Source of the DNA: Bacillota bacterium
Lineage (GTDB): Bacteria > Bacillota > Limnochordia > DTU087
DNA length: 36,396 nucleotides
Assembly: GCA_012518905.1 (NCBI GenBank)
Contig: JAAYRF010000149.1
Location: 1 to 36,396, forward strand
Direction of reading: 5' to 3'
Positions 23,288 through 32,035 of the stretch are shown here, one piece after another. Position numbers and translations under genes: made by a program. Under the pieces are notes generated by a model. That model had not been told where the DNA came from and did not search any database. It saw only the letters and a program-made list of their open reading frames with translations. Position 1 is the stretch's first letter. Each line of letters opens with the position of its first letter.

Positions 23288-25087
23288 ATGAATCTCGATG
23301 TAGTGAGCGCTCTAAACGAACTGGAAAAAGAGCGGGGCATCGCTAAAGAAATAATACTGGAAGCCATTGAGGCTGCGATTACCTCTGCCTACAAGCGCAA
23401 TTACGGTACTTCGCAGAATGTTAGGGTGGAGATTGATAGCAAAACCGGAAACATCGGGGTCTACGCCCGGAAAGCAGTTGTTGAGGAGGTAACCGATGAG
23501 GCCAGCGAGATTAGCCTCTCGGAAGCCAAAGAGACTGATCCGAACTATGTGCTCGATGACATAGTGGAGATTGAAGTTACTCCCAGTGACTTTGGCCGCA
23601 TAGCCGCTCAAACCGCAAAACAAGTAGTTATTCAAAGAATCCGTGAGGCAGAGCGGGCCCTAGTCTACGATGAGTTTAGCAGCCGTGAAGGAGAAGTCAT
23701 CACCGGTATTGTACAGCGCTCGGATCATAGGAATGTCATCATAGATCTAGGTAAAGCAGAAGCAATCTTGGGACCGAGCGATCAGATGCCAGGCGAGTTC
23801 CACTCTCAAGGGGCAAGACTGAAGGTTTACGTTTCAGAAGTCAGACAAACCAATAAGGGGCCACAAATATACGTCTCCCGCACCCACCCCGGTCTGGTAA
23901 GTCGGCTCTTTGAAATGGAAGTGCCCGAGATCCACGATGGGATCGTTGAGATTAGGGCAGTCGCTCGGGAGGCTGGAGCCCGTTCCAAGCTGGCAGTATC
24001 GTCTCGAGATGAAAACGTTGATCCTGTAGGAGCCTGTGTTGGGCCCAGGGGATCAAGGGTTCAGGCGGTTGTCAATGAGCTGCGTGGTGAGAAGATCGAT
24101 GTCATCCCCTGGTCGGCTCTCCCGGAGGATTTTGTCGGGAACGCTCTAAGTCCGGCAAAAGTAATCCGGGTCTATCTTGATGAAGATAGCAAGACTGCTC
24201 GGGCTGTCGTACCGGATAATCACCTGTCTTTGGCGATTGGTAAGGAAGGGCAGAATGCCCGTTTGGCGGCTCGTCTCACTGGATGGAGAATAGACATTAA
24301 GAGCCAGGAGCAGATGGCCCAGATTCTGGCCCGGGAAGCTTTCGAAAGAGCGACTCCCGAGGAATCAGAATCGGAGGAAGAGGTTCCTTTAGAAGAAGAG
24401 TTGTCCGTGGAAGAGGAACCGGTTCTCTCGGCTGAATCACCAGAGGAGATGGAGCCAACGCCTACGGATGATTCCCAAGATGAGGTAGCCGCTGGTGATC
24501 GAGCCTCTAAGGGTTTGGAAGACGATGCTTTGGCACAACCATTAGCCGATGGGAAATCGGTTACTGAAGATGAACTGGGAGACGCTCCCTTAGCAGAAAC
24601 CGTAGCAGAAGCCGTAGTGGAACGTGAAGAGACAGACGGGGAAGAGGAAATAGAAAAGATAGAACAATTGCCCCAGGAAGAACCCATTGCATTAGATGAG
24701 ACAGACGAAGATGATGCCTCTGGAGCAGCTGACCTAGAACTATCAGAGGAAGAAATAAGACGTCGAAGAGAACCTAGAGTAGCAGCAGGAACTCCTAAGG
24801 TCAAAAGTCGGAAGACCAGGAAGCAAGAGTTGGAGTCTTTACTGGAAGAAGAACTGATTGAGTCGGAGCCGCTACCCACCTTGTTCTCAGGAGGGCCAAA
24901 AAAGGATGGAACGGCAAGACACTATGTAATCGGGGCTGATGAGGGCGAGGAAGGCTTAACTCTGGCTAGTCGCTTAGGACTAGATACTGAGCAAAAGGCA
25001 GAGAAAAAAGGCAAGAAGCAATCCCCTAAGAAGGTGATTAAAGACCTTTCCGAGCTAGGTCTTGTGGATTTCGAATTCGACGAGTAG
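23288..25087 (+). CDS. nusA: Transcription termination/antitermination factor NusA with long acidic C-terminal extension
   Basis: NusA binds RNA polymerase and affects pausing, intrinsic termination and antitermination. The N-terminal domain (1-~130) is followed by S1 (about 133-200, GEVITGIVQRSDHRNVIIDL), KH1 (about 205-275, with VGACVGPRGSRVQAVVNELR) and KH2 (about 280-345, with LSLAIGKEGQNARLAARLTG). This core is close to the ~370-aa Bacillus protein, but a tail of ~250 residues (350-599) follows: at first very acidic (runs of Glu/Asp with Ser, Pro), then basic around 490-515, then KKGKKQSPKKVIKDLSELGL near the end. It is not homologous by eye to the acidic repeats of E. coli NusA. AGGAGGG upstream of ATG. 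Confidence 0.96.
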   Translation: MNLDVVSALNELEKERGIAKEIILEAIEAAITSAYKRNYGTSQNVRVEIDSKTGNIGVYARKAVVEEVTDEASEISLSEAKETDPNYVLDDIVEIEVTPSDFGRIAAQTAKQVVIQRIREAERALVYDEFSSREGEVITGIVQRSDHRNVIIDLGKAEAILGPSDQMPGEFHSQGARLKVYVSEVRQTNKGPQIYVSRTHPGLVSRLFEMEVPEIHDGIVEIRAVAREAGARSKLAVSSRDENVDPVGACVGPRGSRVQAVVNELRGEKIDVIPWSALPEDFVGNALSPAKVIRVYLDEDSKTARAVVPDNHLSLAIGKEGQNARLAARLTGWRIDIKSQEQMAQILAREAFERATPEESESEEEVPLEEELSVEEEPVLSAESPEEMEPTPTDDSQDEVAAGDRASKGLEDDALAQPLADGKSVTEDELGDAPLAETVAEAVVEREETDGEEEIEKIEQLPQEEPIALDETDEDDASGAADLELSEEEIRRRREPRVAAGTPKVKSRKTRKQELESLLEEELIESEPLPTLFSGGPKKDGTARHYVIGADEGEEGLTLASRLGLDTEQKAEKKGKKQSPKKVIKDLSELGLVDFEFDE

Positions 25088-25126
25088 TCTATCTGCCCAT
25101 ATGGTCCATAAAGGAGTGATTGTCAG

Positions 25127-25399
25127 GTGCGGAAACAGCGAAGGGTACCCCAAAGGACATGTATCGGCTGTCGCACCGTTCGCCCCAAGAGGGATTTGGT
25201 TCGGATCGTGCGTACCCCCCAAGGAGTAATTCAGCTCGATGTAACAGGGAAACAGTCCGGGCGAGGCGCGTATATATGTCCATCCCGAGCCTGCATTGAA
25301 CAGGCCTTCAAACGCAAGCTGTTGGAAAAGGCACTAGAGACAAGCATCGATACGGAAACGATTGAGCGTCTGCGAGGCGAGGTGGCGAAGCTGCAGTGA
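25127..25399 (+). CDS. rnpM: RNase P modulator RnpM (YlxR, DUF448)
   Basis: YlxR-family proteins are small RNA-binding proteins; the Bacillus one has been reported to bind RNase P RNA and modulate the enzyme. The 90-aa product has the typical start RRVPQRTCIGCRTVRPKRDL, then GRGAYICPSRACIEQAFKRK. The Cys residues (C12, C15 region and the two in YICPSRAC) follow the family pattern. It starts with GTG, with AAAGGAG upstream, and its end overlaps the next gene by four bases. Location between nusA and ylxQ is diagnostic. Confidence 0.93.
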   Translation: MRKQRRVPQRTCIGCRTVRPKRDLVRIVRTPQGVIQLDVTGKQSGRGAYICPSRACIEQAFKRKLLEKALETSIDTETIERLRGEVAKLQ

Positions 25400-25725
25400 A
25401 AGCTTTGAGTTTACTGGGATTCGCCCAGGCGGCCGGCCAGCTAGTATCAGGTTATAATGGCTGTCTGGCTGTGTTGCGACGGAGGCGAGCCAACTTGGTG
25501 GTTTTAGCTACCGATGCTAGCCCGGGTACCCAGGAGACATTTCTCCGGGCAGCCAGGGAAATTCCTGTGATCATATTTGCCAACAAAGAAGCACTAGGCA
25601 ACGCAATTGGCAAGCCGCCTACGGCTGTGCTTTGTGTGCAGAATCCCCAGATGGCTCAAGCAATCAAGGAAGCTGTGAACATGAATATAGCGGAGGCAGA
25701 GGGTGCCCATGGAGAAGTGAGATAA
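25396..25725 (+). CDS. ylxQ: L7Ae-like RNA-binding protein YlxQ
   Basis: This 109-aa protein is of the L7Ae/L30e/YbxF family, which binds kink-turn RNA. It begins MKALSLLGFAQAAGQLVSGY, with the family's RANLVVLATDASPGTQETFL and IPVIIFANKEALGNAIGK. The GTG start overlaps the rnpM stop (GTGA). Between rnpM and infB, this is the conserved YlxQ position. The exact role of YlxQ is not settled. Confidence 0.93.
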   Translation: MKALSLLGFAQAAGQLVSGYNGCLAVLRRRRANLVVLATDASPGTQETFLRAAREIPVIIFANKEALGNAIGKPPTAVLCVQNPQMAQAIKEAVNMNIAEAEGAHGEVR

Positions 25726-25754
25726 GACAGGATGATAGGTAGGGGTGATGGTAT

Positions 25755-27905
25755 ATGGTGAGAGTTCGAGTTTATGAACTAGCCAGGGAATTGGGGATAA
25801 AGAGTAAGCACTTAGTTGAGTTTTTGCAGGACCTCGGCGCCGACGTCAAAAATCACATGAGTACAATAGACGATGATATAGCCATTTTGGTTAAAGAGCA
25901 TTTTGCCAGTCAAAAAGAGCAAGCAAAGGAGACAGAACCTGTGGAGCCAACTGCTGATCAAGGTCCTAAGGCGGCAGAAGCCCCCAAGAAACGTTCGCCA
26001 CAAACCAATCGGAGAGCAGATGCTGAATCGGCTGAAGACGATTTGAAAGAGGATACCGGCCCAGCGAAGTCCAGGAAGCAACGGCAACCTAGCTCCCGCA
26101 AGGCTCAAAGTCATCGTCGGGGGGCGGGCAAGACGAAGACTAGTCAAAAACAAAAGCCGAAGGAAGTAGAGATTCCTGAAAACATTACAGTCAGGGAACT
26201 AGCGGCGCGGATGAGTATCCCAGCCACCACCATAATCAAGAAGCTAATGGGAATGGGGATCTTAGCTACTGTTCCGCAAAGCATCAGTTGGGAAGCTGCA
26301 GCATCGGTAGCAGAGGATCTTGGGTATGAGGTGAAGCTACAGGAGATCAAAACGGTAGATCCTCTAGCTGATTTTGACGATCCTGAGGAGAAATTGCAGC
26401 CACGTCCCCCCATAGTCACCATTATGGGCCACGTTGACCACGGGAAAACCACCTTATTGGATGCGATTCGTGAGAGCAAAATAACAGAACAAGAGGCTGG
26501 TGGGATTACTCAGCATATCGGTGCATATCAAGTGGAATGCCATGGCAGACGAATTACCTTCCTTGATACACCGGGCCACGAGGCCTTTACAGCCATGCGT
26601 TCCCGAGGTGCTCAAGTGACAGATATTGCCGTTCTGGTCGTGGCAGCAGACGATGGAGTCATGCCTCAAACCAGGGAAGCCATTAGCCATGCCCAAGCTG
26701 CGGAGGTACCCATCATAGTAGCCATAAACAAAATGGACCGTCCTAATGCAAATCCAGATCGGATTAAGCAGAGCTTGGCTGAGCTAGGCCTCATACCGGA
26801 AGAATGGGGTGGGGACACTGTATGCGTCAACATATCCGCCCTCCGCAAGGAAGGCATCGACGATCTTCTGGAGATGATTCTTCTGGTGGCAGATCTCAGG
26901 GAGCTCAAGGCTAATCCCGACCGCATGGCCAGAGGTACCATTGTTGAAGCCAAGCTAGACAAAGGCCGAGGACCGGTAGCCACGGTATTGGTTCGCAACG
27001 GCACACTTCGAACCGGAGACGCCATTGTAGCTGGTTCTGTATGTGGGAGAGTACGGGCGATGCACGATGCCCTTGGGAAGAGGCTTGAGAAAGCAGGACC
27101 GGCTACGCCTGTAGAAGTTATTGGCCTGTCCGATGTACCAGAAGCCGGTGATCTAATGGTGGCTTTGGAGGATGAGAAACTGGCTCGCCAGATCGCGGCC
27201 GAAAGACAGGAAACCAAGCGGGCCGCAGAATTGAAACGTGTTGCGCCGATCTCGCTAGATGATCTTTTTGAACGCATCAAAGAGGGCGAAGTAAGAGAGC
27301 TCAACATAATTATCAAGGCTGATGTACAAGGTTCGGTGGAAGCTGTCCGTCAAGCTTTGGAAGGCCTAAGTACTGAGGAAGTGCGGGTCAATGTCATTCA
27401 TGGTGCTGCAGGCGGGATAACAGAAACAGATGTCAACCTAGCGGCCGCCTCCAATGCTGTCATCATAGGCTTTAACGTCCGGCCCGATGCCAACGCCGGT
27501 CGAGTGGCTGAATGGGAAAACGTAGAGATTCGCACTTACAGAGTAATTTACAATGCCATTGATGAGGTCAAATCTGCCATGGAAGGGCTCCTTGAGCCAG
27601 ACTATGTGGAAGAGGTCATTGGCAGGGCGGAAGTGCGAGCAACTTTCAAGGTGCCCAACGTTGGAACCATTGCCGGCAGCTATGTAACTGACGGGAAAAT
27701 CACCCGGAATGCCCACGTCCGGTTACTTCGAGATAGTATTGTGATCCACGAAGGTCTTATCTCGTCCCTCAAACGTTTCAAGGATGACGTGAGGGAAGTT
27801 GTGCAGGGATATGAATGCGGAATAGGCATAGAGCGATACAATGACATCAAAGAAGGCGATGAACTCGAGGCTTTCATCATGAAGGCAATCAAGAGGACCC
27901 TCTAA
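25755..27905 (+). CDS. infB: Translation initiation factor IF-2
   Basis: IF-2 is the GTPase that brings fMet-tRNA to the 30S subunit and promotes subunit joining. The 716-aa protein has a first IF2-N domain (1-~50, [20 protein letters not shown]), a charged linker (about 50-140, rich in Lys, Arg, Glu), a second IF2-N (about 142-195), then the G domain with GHVDHGKTT (225-233), DTPGHEAF (271-278) and NKMD (325-328), followed by domains II, III and the fMet-tRNA-binding domain IV that ends in [10 protein letters not shown]. The length is normal for the short-linker Gram-positive form. It lies 29 bases after ylxQ; ATG with GGGGTGATGG upstream. Confidence 0.98.
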   Translation: MVRVRVYELARELGIKSKHLVEFLQDLGADVKNHMSTIDDDIAILVKEHFASQKEQAKETEPVEPTADQGPKAAEAPKKRSPQTNRRADAESAEDDLKEDTGPAKSRKQRQPSSRKAQSHRRGAGKTKTSQKQKPKEVEIPENITVRELAARMSIPATTIIKKLMGMGILATVPQSISWEAAASVAEDLGYEVKLQEIKTVDPLADFDDPEEKLQPRPPIVTIMGHVDHGKTTLLDAIRESKITEQEAGGITQHIGAYQVECHGRRITFLDTPGHEAFTAMRSRGAQVTDIAVLVVAADDGVMPQTREAISHAQAAEVPIIVAINKMDRPNANPDRIKQSLAELGLIPEEWGGDTVCVNISALRKEGIDDLLEMILLVADLRELKANPDRMARGTIVEAKLDKGRGPVATVLVRNGTLRTGDAIVAGSVCGRVRAMHDALGKRLEKAGPATPVEVIGLSDVPEAGDLMVALEDEKLARQIAAERQETKRAAELKRVAPISLDDLFERIKEGEVRELNIIIKADVQGSVEAVRQALEGLSTEEVRVNVIHGAAGGITETDVNLAAASNAVIIGFNVRPDANAGRVAEWENVEIRTYRVIYNAIDEVKSAMEGLLEPDYVEEVIGRAEVRATFKVPNVGTIAGSYVTDGKITRNAHVRLLRDSIVIHEGLISSLKRFKDDVREVVQGYECGIGIERYNDIKEGDELEAFIMKAIKRTL

Positions 27906-27939
27906 GGTCGACGTACATTGTTATAAAGGGGTTGAGGAA

Positions 27940-28374
27940 ATGGCCACCCAGCAGCGAGTAGAGAAGATTCGAGAAGCCATTAAGCAGGAAGCCAGCGATA
28001 TTATTCGAAATATGAAGGACCCTCGCATTGGTTTTGTAACTGTCACGGATGCTGAGGTATCCAGGGACCTTCGTCATGTTAAGATCTATGTCAGTGTGCT
28101 GGGAGACGAAGAGAGTAAGCGCAGTTCTCTAGAGGGGCTGGAACGGGCAACCGGTTATATCCGCACCGAGATCGGCCAACGTGTGCGCCTCAGATACACT
28201 CCAGAAATTGTGTTCCGATGGGATGGCTCTTTAGAGAGGGGAGCGCGTATCGACCAAATCCTCCAGGAGCTCAAGGCAGAGGAGAAAGGTAGCGATACCG
28301 ATGCTAAAGATGATGGTGAAGATGAGAATCCGTCATCCTCCTCGTCTTCGGAAGGTGCAGGTGAAGACATATAG
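27940..28374 (+). CDS. rbfA: 30S ribosome-binding factor RbfA
   Basis: RbfA is a single KH-domain protein needed for maturation of the 16S rRNA 5' end and for cold growth. The sequence reads RVEKIREAIKQEASDIIRNM, KDPRIGFVTVTDAEVSRDLR, then HVKIYVSVLG and LERATGYIRTEIGQRVRLRY, all family hallmarks. After about residue 118 there is an acidic, Ser-rich tail ending in EGAGEDI, longer than the average. ATG follows GGGGTTGAGG. Its TAG stop shares a base with the GTG start of nrnA. Confidence 0.96.
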   Translation: MATQQRVEKIREAIKQEASDIIRNMKDPRIGFVTVTDAEVSRDLRHVKIYVSVLGDEESKRSSLEGLERATGYIRTEIGQRVRLRYTPEIVFRWDGSLERGARIDQILQELKAEEKGSDTDAKDDGEDENPSSSSSSEGAGEDI

Positions 28375-29351
28375 TGCCACGGGGATCGATTGAACAAGTT
28401 GCTCGGGCCATCGAGGAATATCACCGAATTCTGATCACTTGGCATGTGGACCCAGACCCTGATTGCGTTGGGTCTGGGTTGGCCTTGCAGATGATTCTGG
28501 AGGCCATGGGCAAGGAAGTAACATGCATTTCTCCCGATCCCTTGGGGGATTGGTATTCTTTCTTACCGGGAGCTCATAGATGCAAGGTCTATTCTCTCAA
28601 AATCCCCCTGGATTTCTCAGCAGCCATTGTGGTGGACTGTGAAGCGAGCCGATGTGGGGGATTATCAGAGTATCTGATGTCAGGGTTGCCGGTGATCAAT
28701 ATCGATCACCATGGAACCAATCCTGGTTCGGGCGTAGCGTTCTACGTAGATCCGGCAGCCGCTGCTACTGGCGAGCTCATCTATGCCCTGCGAGATCATT
28801 GGCAGAGCCCGCTAAGCCAAGATATCGCAACCAATCTCTATGCAGCTCTTGCCGGTGACACGGGAACCTTTCGTTTCAGCAATACCACTGCTTCCACCCT
28901 GCGAATAGCCAGCAGACTGGTGGAGGCTGGCGCACAGCCTGCCGAGATAGCTGTCCATCTCTACGAAAACCGCCCCTATGAAGCAATTGATCTCATGCGT
29001 CAGGCACTCAATACTCTGGAAATAAGTGCTGATGGTCGGGCAGCCTGGCTGAATCTCACCATGGAGATGCTCGATGGTCAACAGTGGATAGGACAGCATT
29101 CTGAGGACATCATCCAGTTTCCTCGCATGATTGAGACAGTACAAGTAGCTATGCTCTTTCGGGAAGTGGACCAGGGAAGTACTAAGGTCAGTTTCCGCTC
29201 CCGAAAAGATATAGACGTAAGTGCCATCGCCAAACAGTTTGGTGGGGGAGGGCATGTCCGGGCTGCAGGCTGCACCATCGATGCCCCATTAGCAGAAGCA
29301 AGGGCGCAAGTACTATACGCTGTTACCCGGGAGTTAAATCCATCGATATAA
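28374..29351 (+). CDS. nrnA: Bifunctional oligoribonuclease/PAP phosphatase NrnA (DHH-DHHA1)
   Basis: NrnA degrades short RNAs (nanoRNAs) and dephosphorylates 3'-phosphoadenosine 5'-phosphate. DHH motifs: I, WHVDPDPDCVGSGLAL (H24, D28, D30); II, VVDCEASRCG (D88); III, NIDHHGTN (D111-H113); IV, LAGDTGTFRFSNTT. The DHHA1 domain near the end shows KVSFRSRKDIDVSAIAKQFG and GGGGHVRAAG, which bind the nucleotide. The 325-aa length is standard. The GTG start uses the last base of the rbfA stop (TAGTG), so translation is probably coupled. The rbfA-nrnA-truB order is common in Clostridia. Confidence 0.95.
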   Translation: MPRGSIEQVARAIEEYHRILITWHVDPDPDCVGSGLALQMILEAMGKEVTCISPDPLGDWYSFLPGAHRCKVYSLKIPLDFSAAIVVDCEASRCGGLSEYLMSGLPVINIDHHGTNPGSGVAFYVDPAAAATGELIYALRDHWQSPLSQDIATNLYAALAGDTGTFRFSNTTASTLRIASRLVEAGAQPAEIAVHLYENRPYEAIDLMRQALNTLEISADGRAAWLNLTMEMLDGQQWIGQHSEDIIQFPRMIETVQVAMLFREVDQGSTKVSFRSRKDIDVSAIAKQFGGGGHVRAAGCTIDAPLAEARAQVLYAVTRELNPSI

Positions 29352-29377
29352 GAACTGGCACATACAGGTGAGCAAAA

Positions 29378-29392
29378 ATGCAAGGGCGCTGA
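29378..29392 (+). other. Possible four-codon minicistron before truB
   Basis: ATG CAA GGG CGC TGA (M-Q-G-R-stop) has a good ribosome site, AGGTGA (29366-29371), six bases upstream, whereas the truB ATG seven bases downstream has none. Ribosomes may load here, stop and restart at truB. It could be chance. Confidence 0.35.
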
Positions 29393-29399
29393 TCGAAAA

Positions 29400-30401
29400 A
29401 TGCATGGTATTTTGGTAATACTGAAACCGCCGGGGATGACCTCCCACGATGTTGTTGTCGCTGTAAGGCGCTGCACCAATCAACGGCGGGTAGGACATAC
29501 TGGAACTTTGGACCCGGGAGCTGCGGGGGTTTTGGTCCTTTGTATGGGCGATGCCACGCGGTTCATCCCATTTATGGAAGAATACGTAAAGGGCTACAGG
29601 GCAGAACTGTTTTTGGGCCGTTCCACTGATACCCAAGATGCGGGAGGCCAGACCCTCGCAGAAAAACGAGAGTTCGCACTAACCGATTCGGACATGCTCG
29701 AAGCGTTCCAGGCTTTTCAGGGTGAAATCCAGCAGATTCCTCCCATGGTATCTGCCCTAAAACACAAAGGTCAGCGATTGTATCAGCTGGCAAGACGGGG
29801 CCAGGTTGTTGACAGAAAACCCCGCTCCATCCATATTTATCGATTGATACCAGTAGGTAACTGGCAGAAACCTGCATGGCGATTTGGACACACCCTGATG
29901 TATGATACCCTCTGCTCTAAAGGTACATATATACGTACTCTTTGCGAGGATATCGGTGAGTATTTAGGCGTACCAACCCACATGTCGTTTCTGCTTCGAA
30001 CACAAGTGGGGCCTTGGAGATTGGAGCATGCCGTAACATTGGAAGAATTCACCGCGGGTATGGCTAAATTGCAGGCCGATGAGAATCAACCTCCCTTTGA
30101 GGGTTGCCCACCTCTTCCCGGTTTCTTTCCCGTGGATCGGGGTGTAGGGCATTTGCCTGGAGCGATATTTGATTTGCCTGACGCTAAACGTCTGCGTCAA
30201 GGAGGACGGTTGCGGGAAGATCAGGTTCTGTCTTTTTGCGCTCCTGATTCTGATCTATTCGCGGCAACAGGTACTACTGCCACCGAAGAATCGTTGCTGC
30301 GACTATATAATGTAAAGGGTCAGTTCTTGGGTATCGGCCAAAGGCAAAGGGGCGCGGACCAAATCTGGAAGATACGGCCCGTTCGCATGTTACCTTCTTA
30401 G
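29400..30401 (+). CDS. truB: tRNA pseudouridine(55) synthase TruB
   Basis: TruB makes pseudouridine 55 in the T-loop of tRNAs. The start MHGILVILKPPGMTSHDVVV and the catalytic region RRVGHTGTLDPGAAGVLVLC, whose Asp is the nucleophile, are intact; YVKGYRAELFLGRSTDTQDA and CSKGTYIRTLCEDIGEYLGV follow. The C-terminal part (about 240-333) is a PUA-like domain as in TruB_C. The ATG has no evident ribosome site of its own; translation may depend on a minicistron just upstream. It lies in the rimP-ribF operon, followed after 40 bases by ribF. Confidence 0.96.
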   Translation: MHGILVILKPPGMTSHDVVVAVRRCTNQRRVGHTGTLDPGAAGVLVLCMGDATRFIPFMEEYVKGYRAELFLGRSTDTQDAGGQTLAEKREFALTDSDMLEAFQAFQGEIQQIPPMVSALKHKGQRLYQLARRGQVVDRKPRSIHIYRLIPVGNWQKPAWRFGHTLMYDTLCSKGTYIRTLCEDIGEYLGVPTHMSFLLRTQVGPWRLEHAVTLEEFTAGMAKLQADENQPPFEGCPPLPGFFPVDRGVGHLPGAIFDLPDAKRLRQGGRLREDQVLSFCAPDSDLFAATGTTATEESLLRLYNVKGQFLGIGQRQRGADQIWKIRPVRMLPS

Positions 30402-30441
30402 TTAGTATCAGGATGAGCAACGAGCCAGAGGTGAAGACGTT

Positions 30442-31464
30442 TTGCATATCTACTGGCGTGATGGTAGCATCACACGTGAAGCAATAGATAAGAGAGTAGT
30501 TGCAGGTTTGGGCTTCTTTGATGGTGTACATCTTGGGCACCAAGCGATTTTGCATCGGGTGGAAGAGCTCGCGACCAAAAGCGGTGCTATTCCCTTGATG
30601 ATTACATTTGATCGGCATCCTTTATCGATATTGAGTCCTGACACAGTGCCAAAGTTGCTGACAAGTCCTACTGAGAGGCGCGTCTATGCCTGGGATCTTG
30701 GCATTACCGCTGTCGCGGAGCTAGTTTTCGATGAAAATCTGGCGACCATGGACGCCGAGCGATTTGCCAGCGACATATTGGCCAACCGCTTAGGCGTGAT
30801 CTCAGTTGTCGCAGGCGAGGACTTTAGCTTCGGGCACCGGGGACAGGGAGGCGTGAGTCTCTTGCGCCAAGAAGGCCATCAATGGGGCATTGATACGGTT
30901 GATATTGTGGAACCACTTTTTGTCAAAGAATCCAAGGTCTCAAGCACCAGGATCCGCAACCTTCTAAGAGAGGGCAAGGTCGAGGAGGCTAGAGAATGTC
31001 TGGGACGCCCCTATCGATTAGCCGGTCCGGTCATCACTGGAGAAGGTAGGGGGCGGGCGCTAGGGTTTCCCACTGCTAATCTGGCTGTGCCGAGTGATCG
31101 CCTCATACCCAAGGATGGTGTATACGCTGTCACAGTGCGTCGCGCCGCAGATGGTTCAAGTGGTGATATGAAGCATGATGACCATGAGCAAAAGGCAATG
31201 ATAGGTGTCTTGAGTATTGGTGATAAACCCACCTTTGCAGGGAGTGGCCAAACCATCGAGGTCCACATATTGGACAAAAACGAAAACTATTATAGTCAGA
31301 AGCTTGAGGTATCTTTGCATAAGTGGCTCCGTCCTACCCAAAGGTTTGGCAGTGCTGGAGAGCTCAAACACCAAGTTGATCAGGACATAAAGGCAACCAG
31401 ACAGCTGTTTACAATGAAGCATACCATCATGCCTGGAGAGATTTACACCCACAGAGCTTTATGA
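30442..31464 (+). CDS. ribF: Bifunctional riboflavin kinase/FAD synthetase RibF
   Basis: RibF phosphorylates riboflavin to FMN and adenylates FMN to FAD. The N-terminal FAD synthetase domain has GFFDGVHLGHQAILHRVEEL and FDRHPLSIL, with KESKVSSTRIRNLLREGKVE at its end. The C-terminal kinase domain (about 185-310) shows GRGRALGFPTANLAVPSDRL and TFAGSGQTIEVHILD. The 340-aa length includes a slightly longer loop at ADGSSGDMKHDDHEQK. The TTG start has GAGGTGA seven bases upstream. It ends the operon; the rpsO promoter begins inside its last codons. Confidence 0.95.
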   Translation: MHIYWRDGSITREAIDKRVVAGLGFFDGVHLGHQAILHRVEELATKSGAIPLMITFDRHPLSILSPDTVPKLLTSPTERRVYAWDLGITAVAELVFDENLATMDAERFASDILANRLGVISVVAGEDFSFGHRGQGGVSLLRQEGHQWGIDTVDIVEPLFVKESKVSSTRIRNLLREGKVEEARECLGRPYRLAGPVITGEGRGRALGFPTANLAVPSDRLIPKDGVYAVTVRRAADGSSGDMKHDDHEQKAMIGVLSIGDKPTFAGSGQTIEVHILDKNENYYSQKLEVSLHKWLRPTQRFGSAGELKHQVDQDIKATRQLFTMKHTIMPGEIYTHRAL

Positions 31465-31470
31465 TATAGT
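31442..31470 (+). promoter_or_regulatory. SigA-type promoter for rpsO, inside the end of ribF
   Basis: TTTACA (31442-31447) and TATAGT (31465-31470) are 17 bases apart, with extended TG (TGaTATAGT). The -35 box lies in ribF codons and the -10 starts right after its stop. Transcription would begin near 31477. Confidence 0.7.
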
Positions 31471-31506
31471 GGGGATGGATTGGAACCCTTGACTCGGATA
31501 AACGAG

Positions 31507-31553
31507 CTCCTCCGACGTTTTTCTGGGCTGGGGGGATCTTGAAAGTGGGGAGG
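31507..31553 (+). promoter_or_regulatory. Possible ribosome-site-masking structure in the rpsO leader
   Basis: CCTCC at 31509-31513 can pair with GGAGG at 31549-31553, the rpsO ribosome site; CTCG (31493-31496) and CGAG (31503-31506) form a neighbouring short hairpin. S15 is known to repress its own translation through leaders of several unrelated shapes, so this is a plausible autoregulatory site, seen only by eye. Confidence 0.35.
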
Positions 31554-31561
31554 TGAAATCG

Positions 31562-31831
31562 GTGGCTCTAGATAAAGAGACTAAGCGTGACATCATTGAT
31601 GATTTCAAAATCCATGAGACAGATACAGGCTCACCAGAGGTTCAAATAGCCATCCTCACTAAGAGGATTGGTGATTTGACTGAGCATCTCAAGGTACACA
31701 AGAGAGACTACCATTCTCGACGGGGCATGCTGAAAATGATTGGACAGAGAAAAGGGCTGCTCGATTATCTTCGAGATACAGATATCGAGCGATATCGTGC
31801 CATTGTTGCCAAACTCGGCCTTCGAGGCTAA
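31562..31831 (+). CDS. rpsO: 30S ribosomal protein S15
   Basis: S15 is a primary binder of the 16S rRNA central domain and starts platform assembly. The 89-aa product has the family pattern [63 protein letters not shown] 31562 is chosen because GGGAGGTGA ends ~7 bases upstream; an earlier GTG at 31553 lies within that ribosome site and would add three residues. It has its own promoter and is followed by a strong hairpin, then pnp, the standard rpsO-pnp order. Confidence 0.98.
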   Translation: MALDKETKRDIIDDFKIHETDTGSPEVQIAILTKRIGDLTEHLKVHKRDYHSRRGMLKMIGQRKGLLDYLRDTDIERYRAIVAKLGLRG

Positions 31832-31838
31832 GCTGGTC

Positions 31839-31868
31839 AGAAGGAGCGGTAACCCCCGCTCCTTCTTC
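31839..31868 (+). terminator. Terminator-like hairpin after rpsO
   Basis: AGAAGGAGCGG (31839-31849), loop TAACCC, and CCGCTCCTTCT (31856-31866) form an 11-bp GC-rich stem, followed by only TC and a short pyrimidine stretch. It may terminate some transcripts and stabilise the rpsO mRNA end while letting others continue into pnp. Confidence 0.6.
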
Positions 31869-31961
31869 ACATGACTAGCTTTACTTGCTAGGCGAGAATG
31901 ACCCCGCAATATGGAGAAGATACTATAGTACTGCCTGGTATGCTCTATTCAGGAGGATAAG

Positions 31962-32012
31962 TTGCATCAGGCTCTACGCGGATTGCACGAAGACGTGTCA
32001 AGAGTATCTTAG
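31962..32012 (+). CDS. Possible 16-residue leader peptide upstream of pnp
   Basis: A TTG at 31962 with a perfect AGGAGG (31951-31956) five bases upstream opens a 16-codon frame ([16 protein letters not shown]) ending in TAG at 32010-32012. It ends inside the 3' arm region of a hairpin (31994-32018) that precedes the pnp ribosome site, so its translation would open that hairpin. No similarity to a known peptide was recognised, and expression is unproven. Confidence 0.35.
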   Translation: MHQALRGLHEDVSRVS

Positions 32013-32018
32013 GACACG
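31994..32018 (+). promoter_or_regulatory. Hairpin before the pnp ribosome site
   Basis: CGTGTC (31994-31999) pairs with GACACG (32013-32018), and AAGA (32000-32003) with TCTT (32007-32010) continues the stem around a GTA loop. It ends three bases before AAGGAGG (32021-32027) of pnp. In E. coli pnp autoregulation works through a leader stem; an analogous role here is inference. Confidence 0.45.
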
Positions 32019-32035
32019 CCAAGGAGGTAAACAGG

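Noticed and set aside
24220-24879. 219-codon minus-strand frame opposite the nusA tail, very Ser-rich
   Set aside because: The Ser runs are the complement of GAA/GAG/GAT codons in the acidic NusA tail.
31916-31944. Promoter before pnp (TGgTATGCT at 31936-31944)
   Set aside because: The extended -10 is fair, but there is no -35 box at the right distance; left out as a feature.
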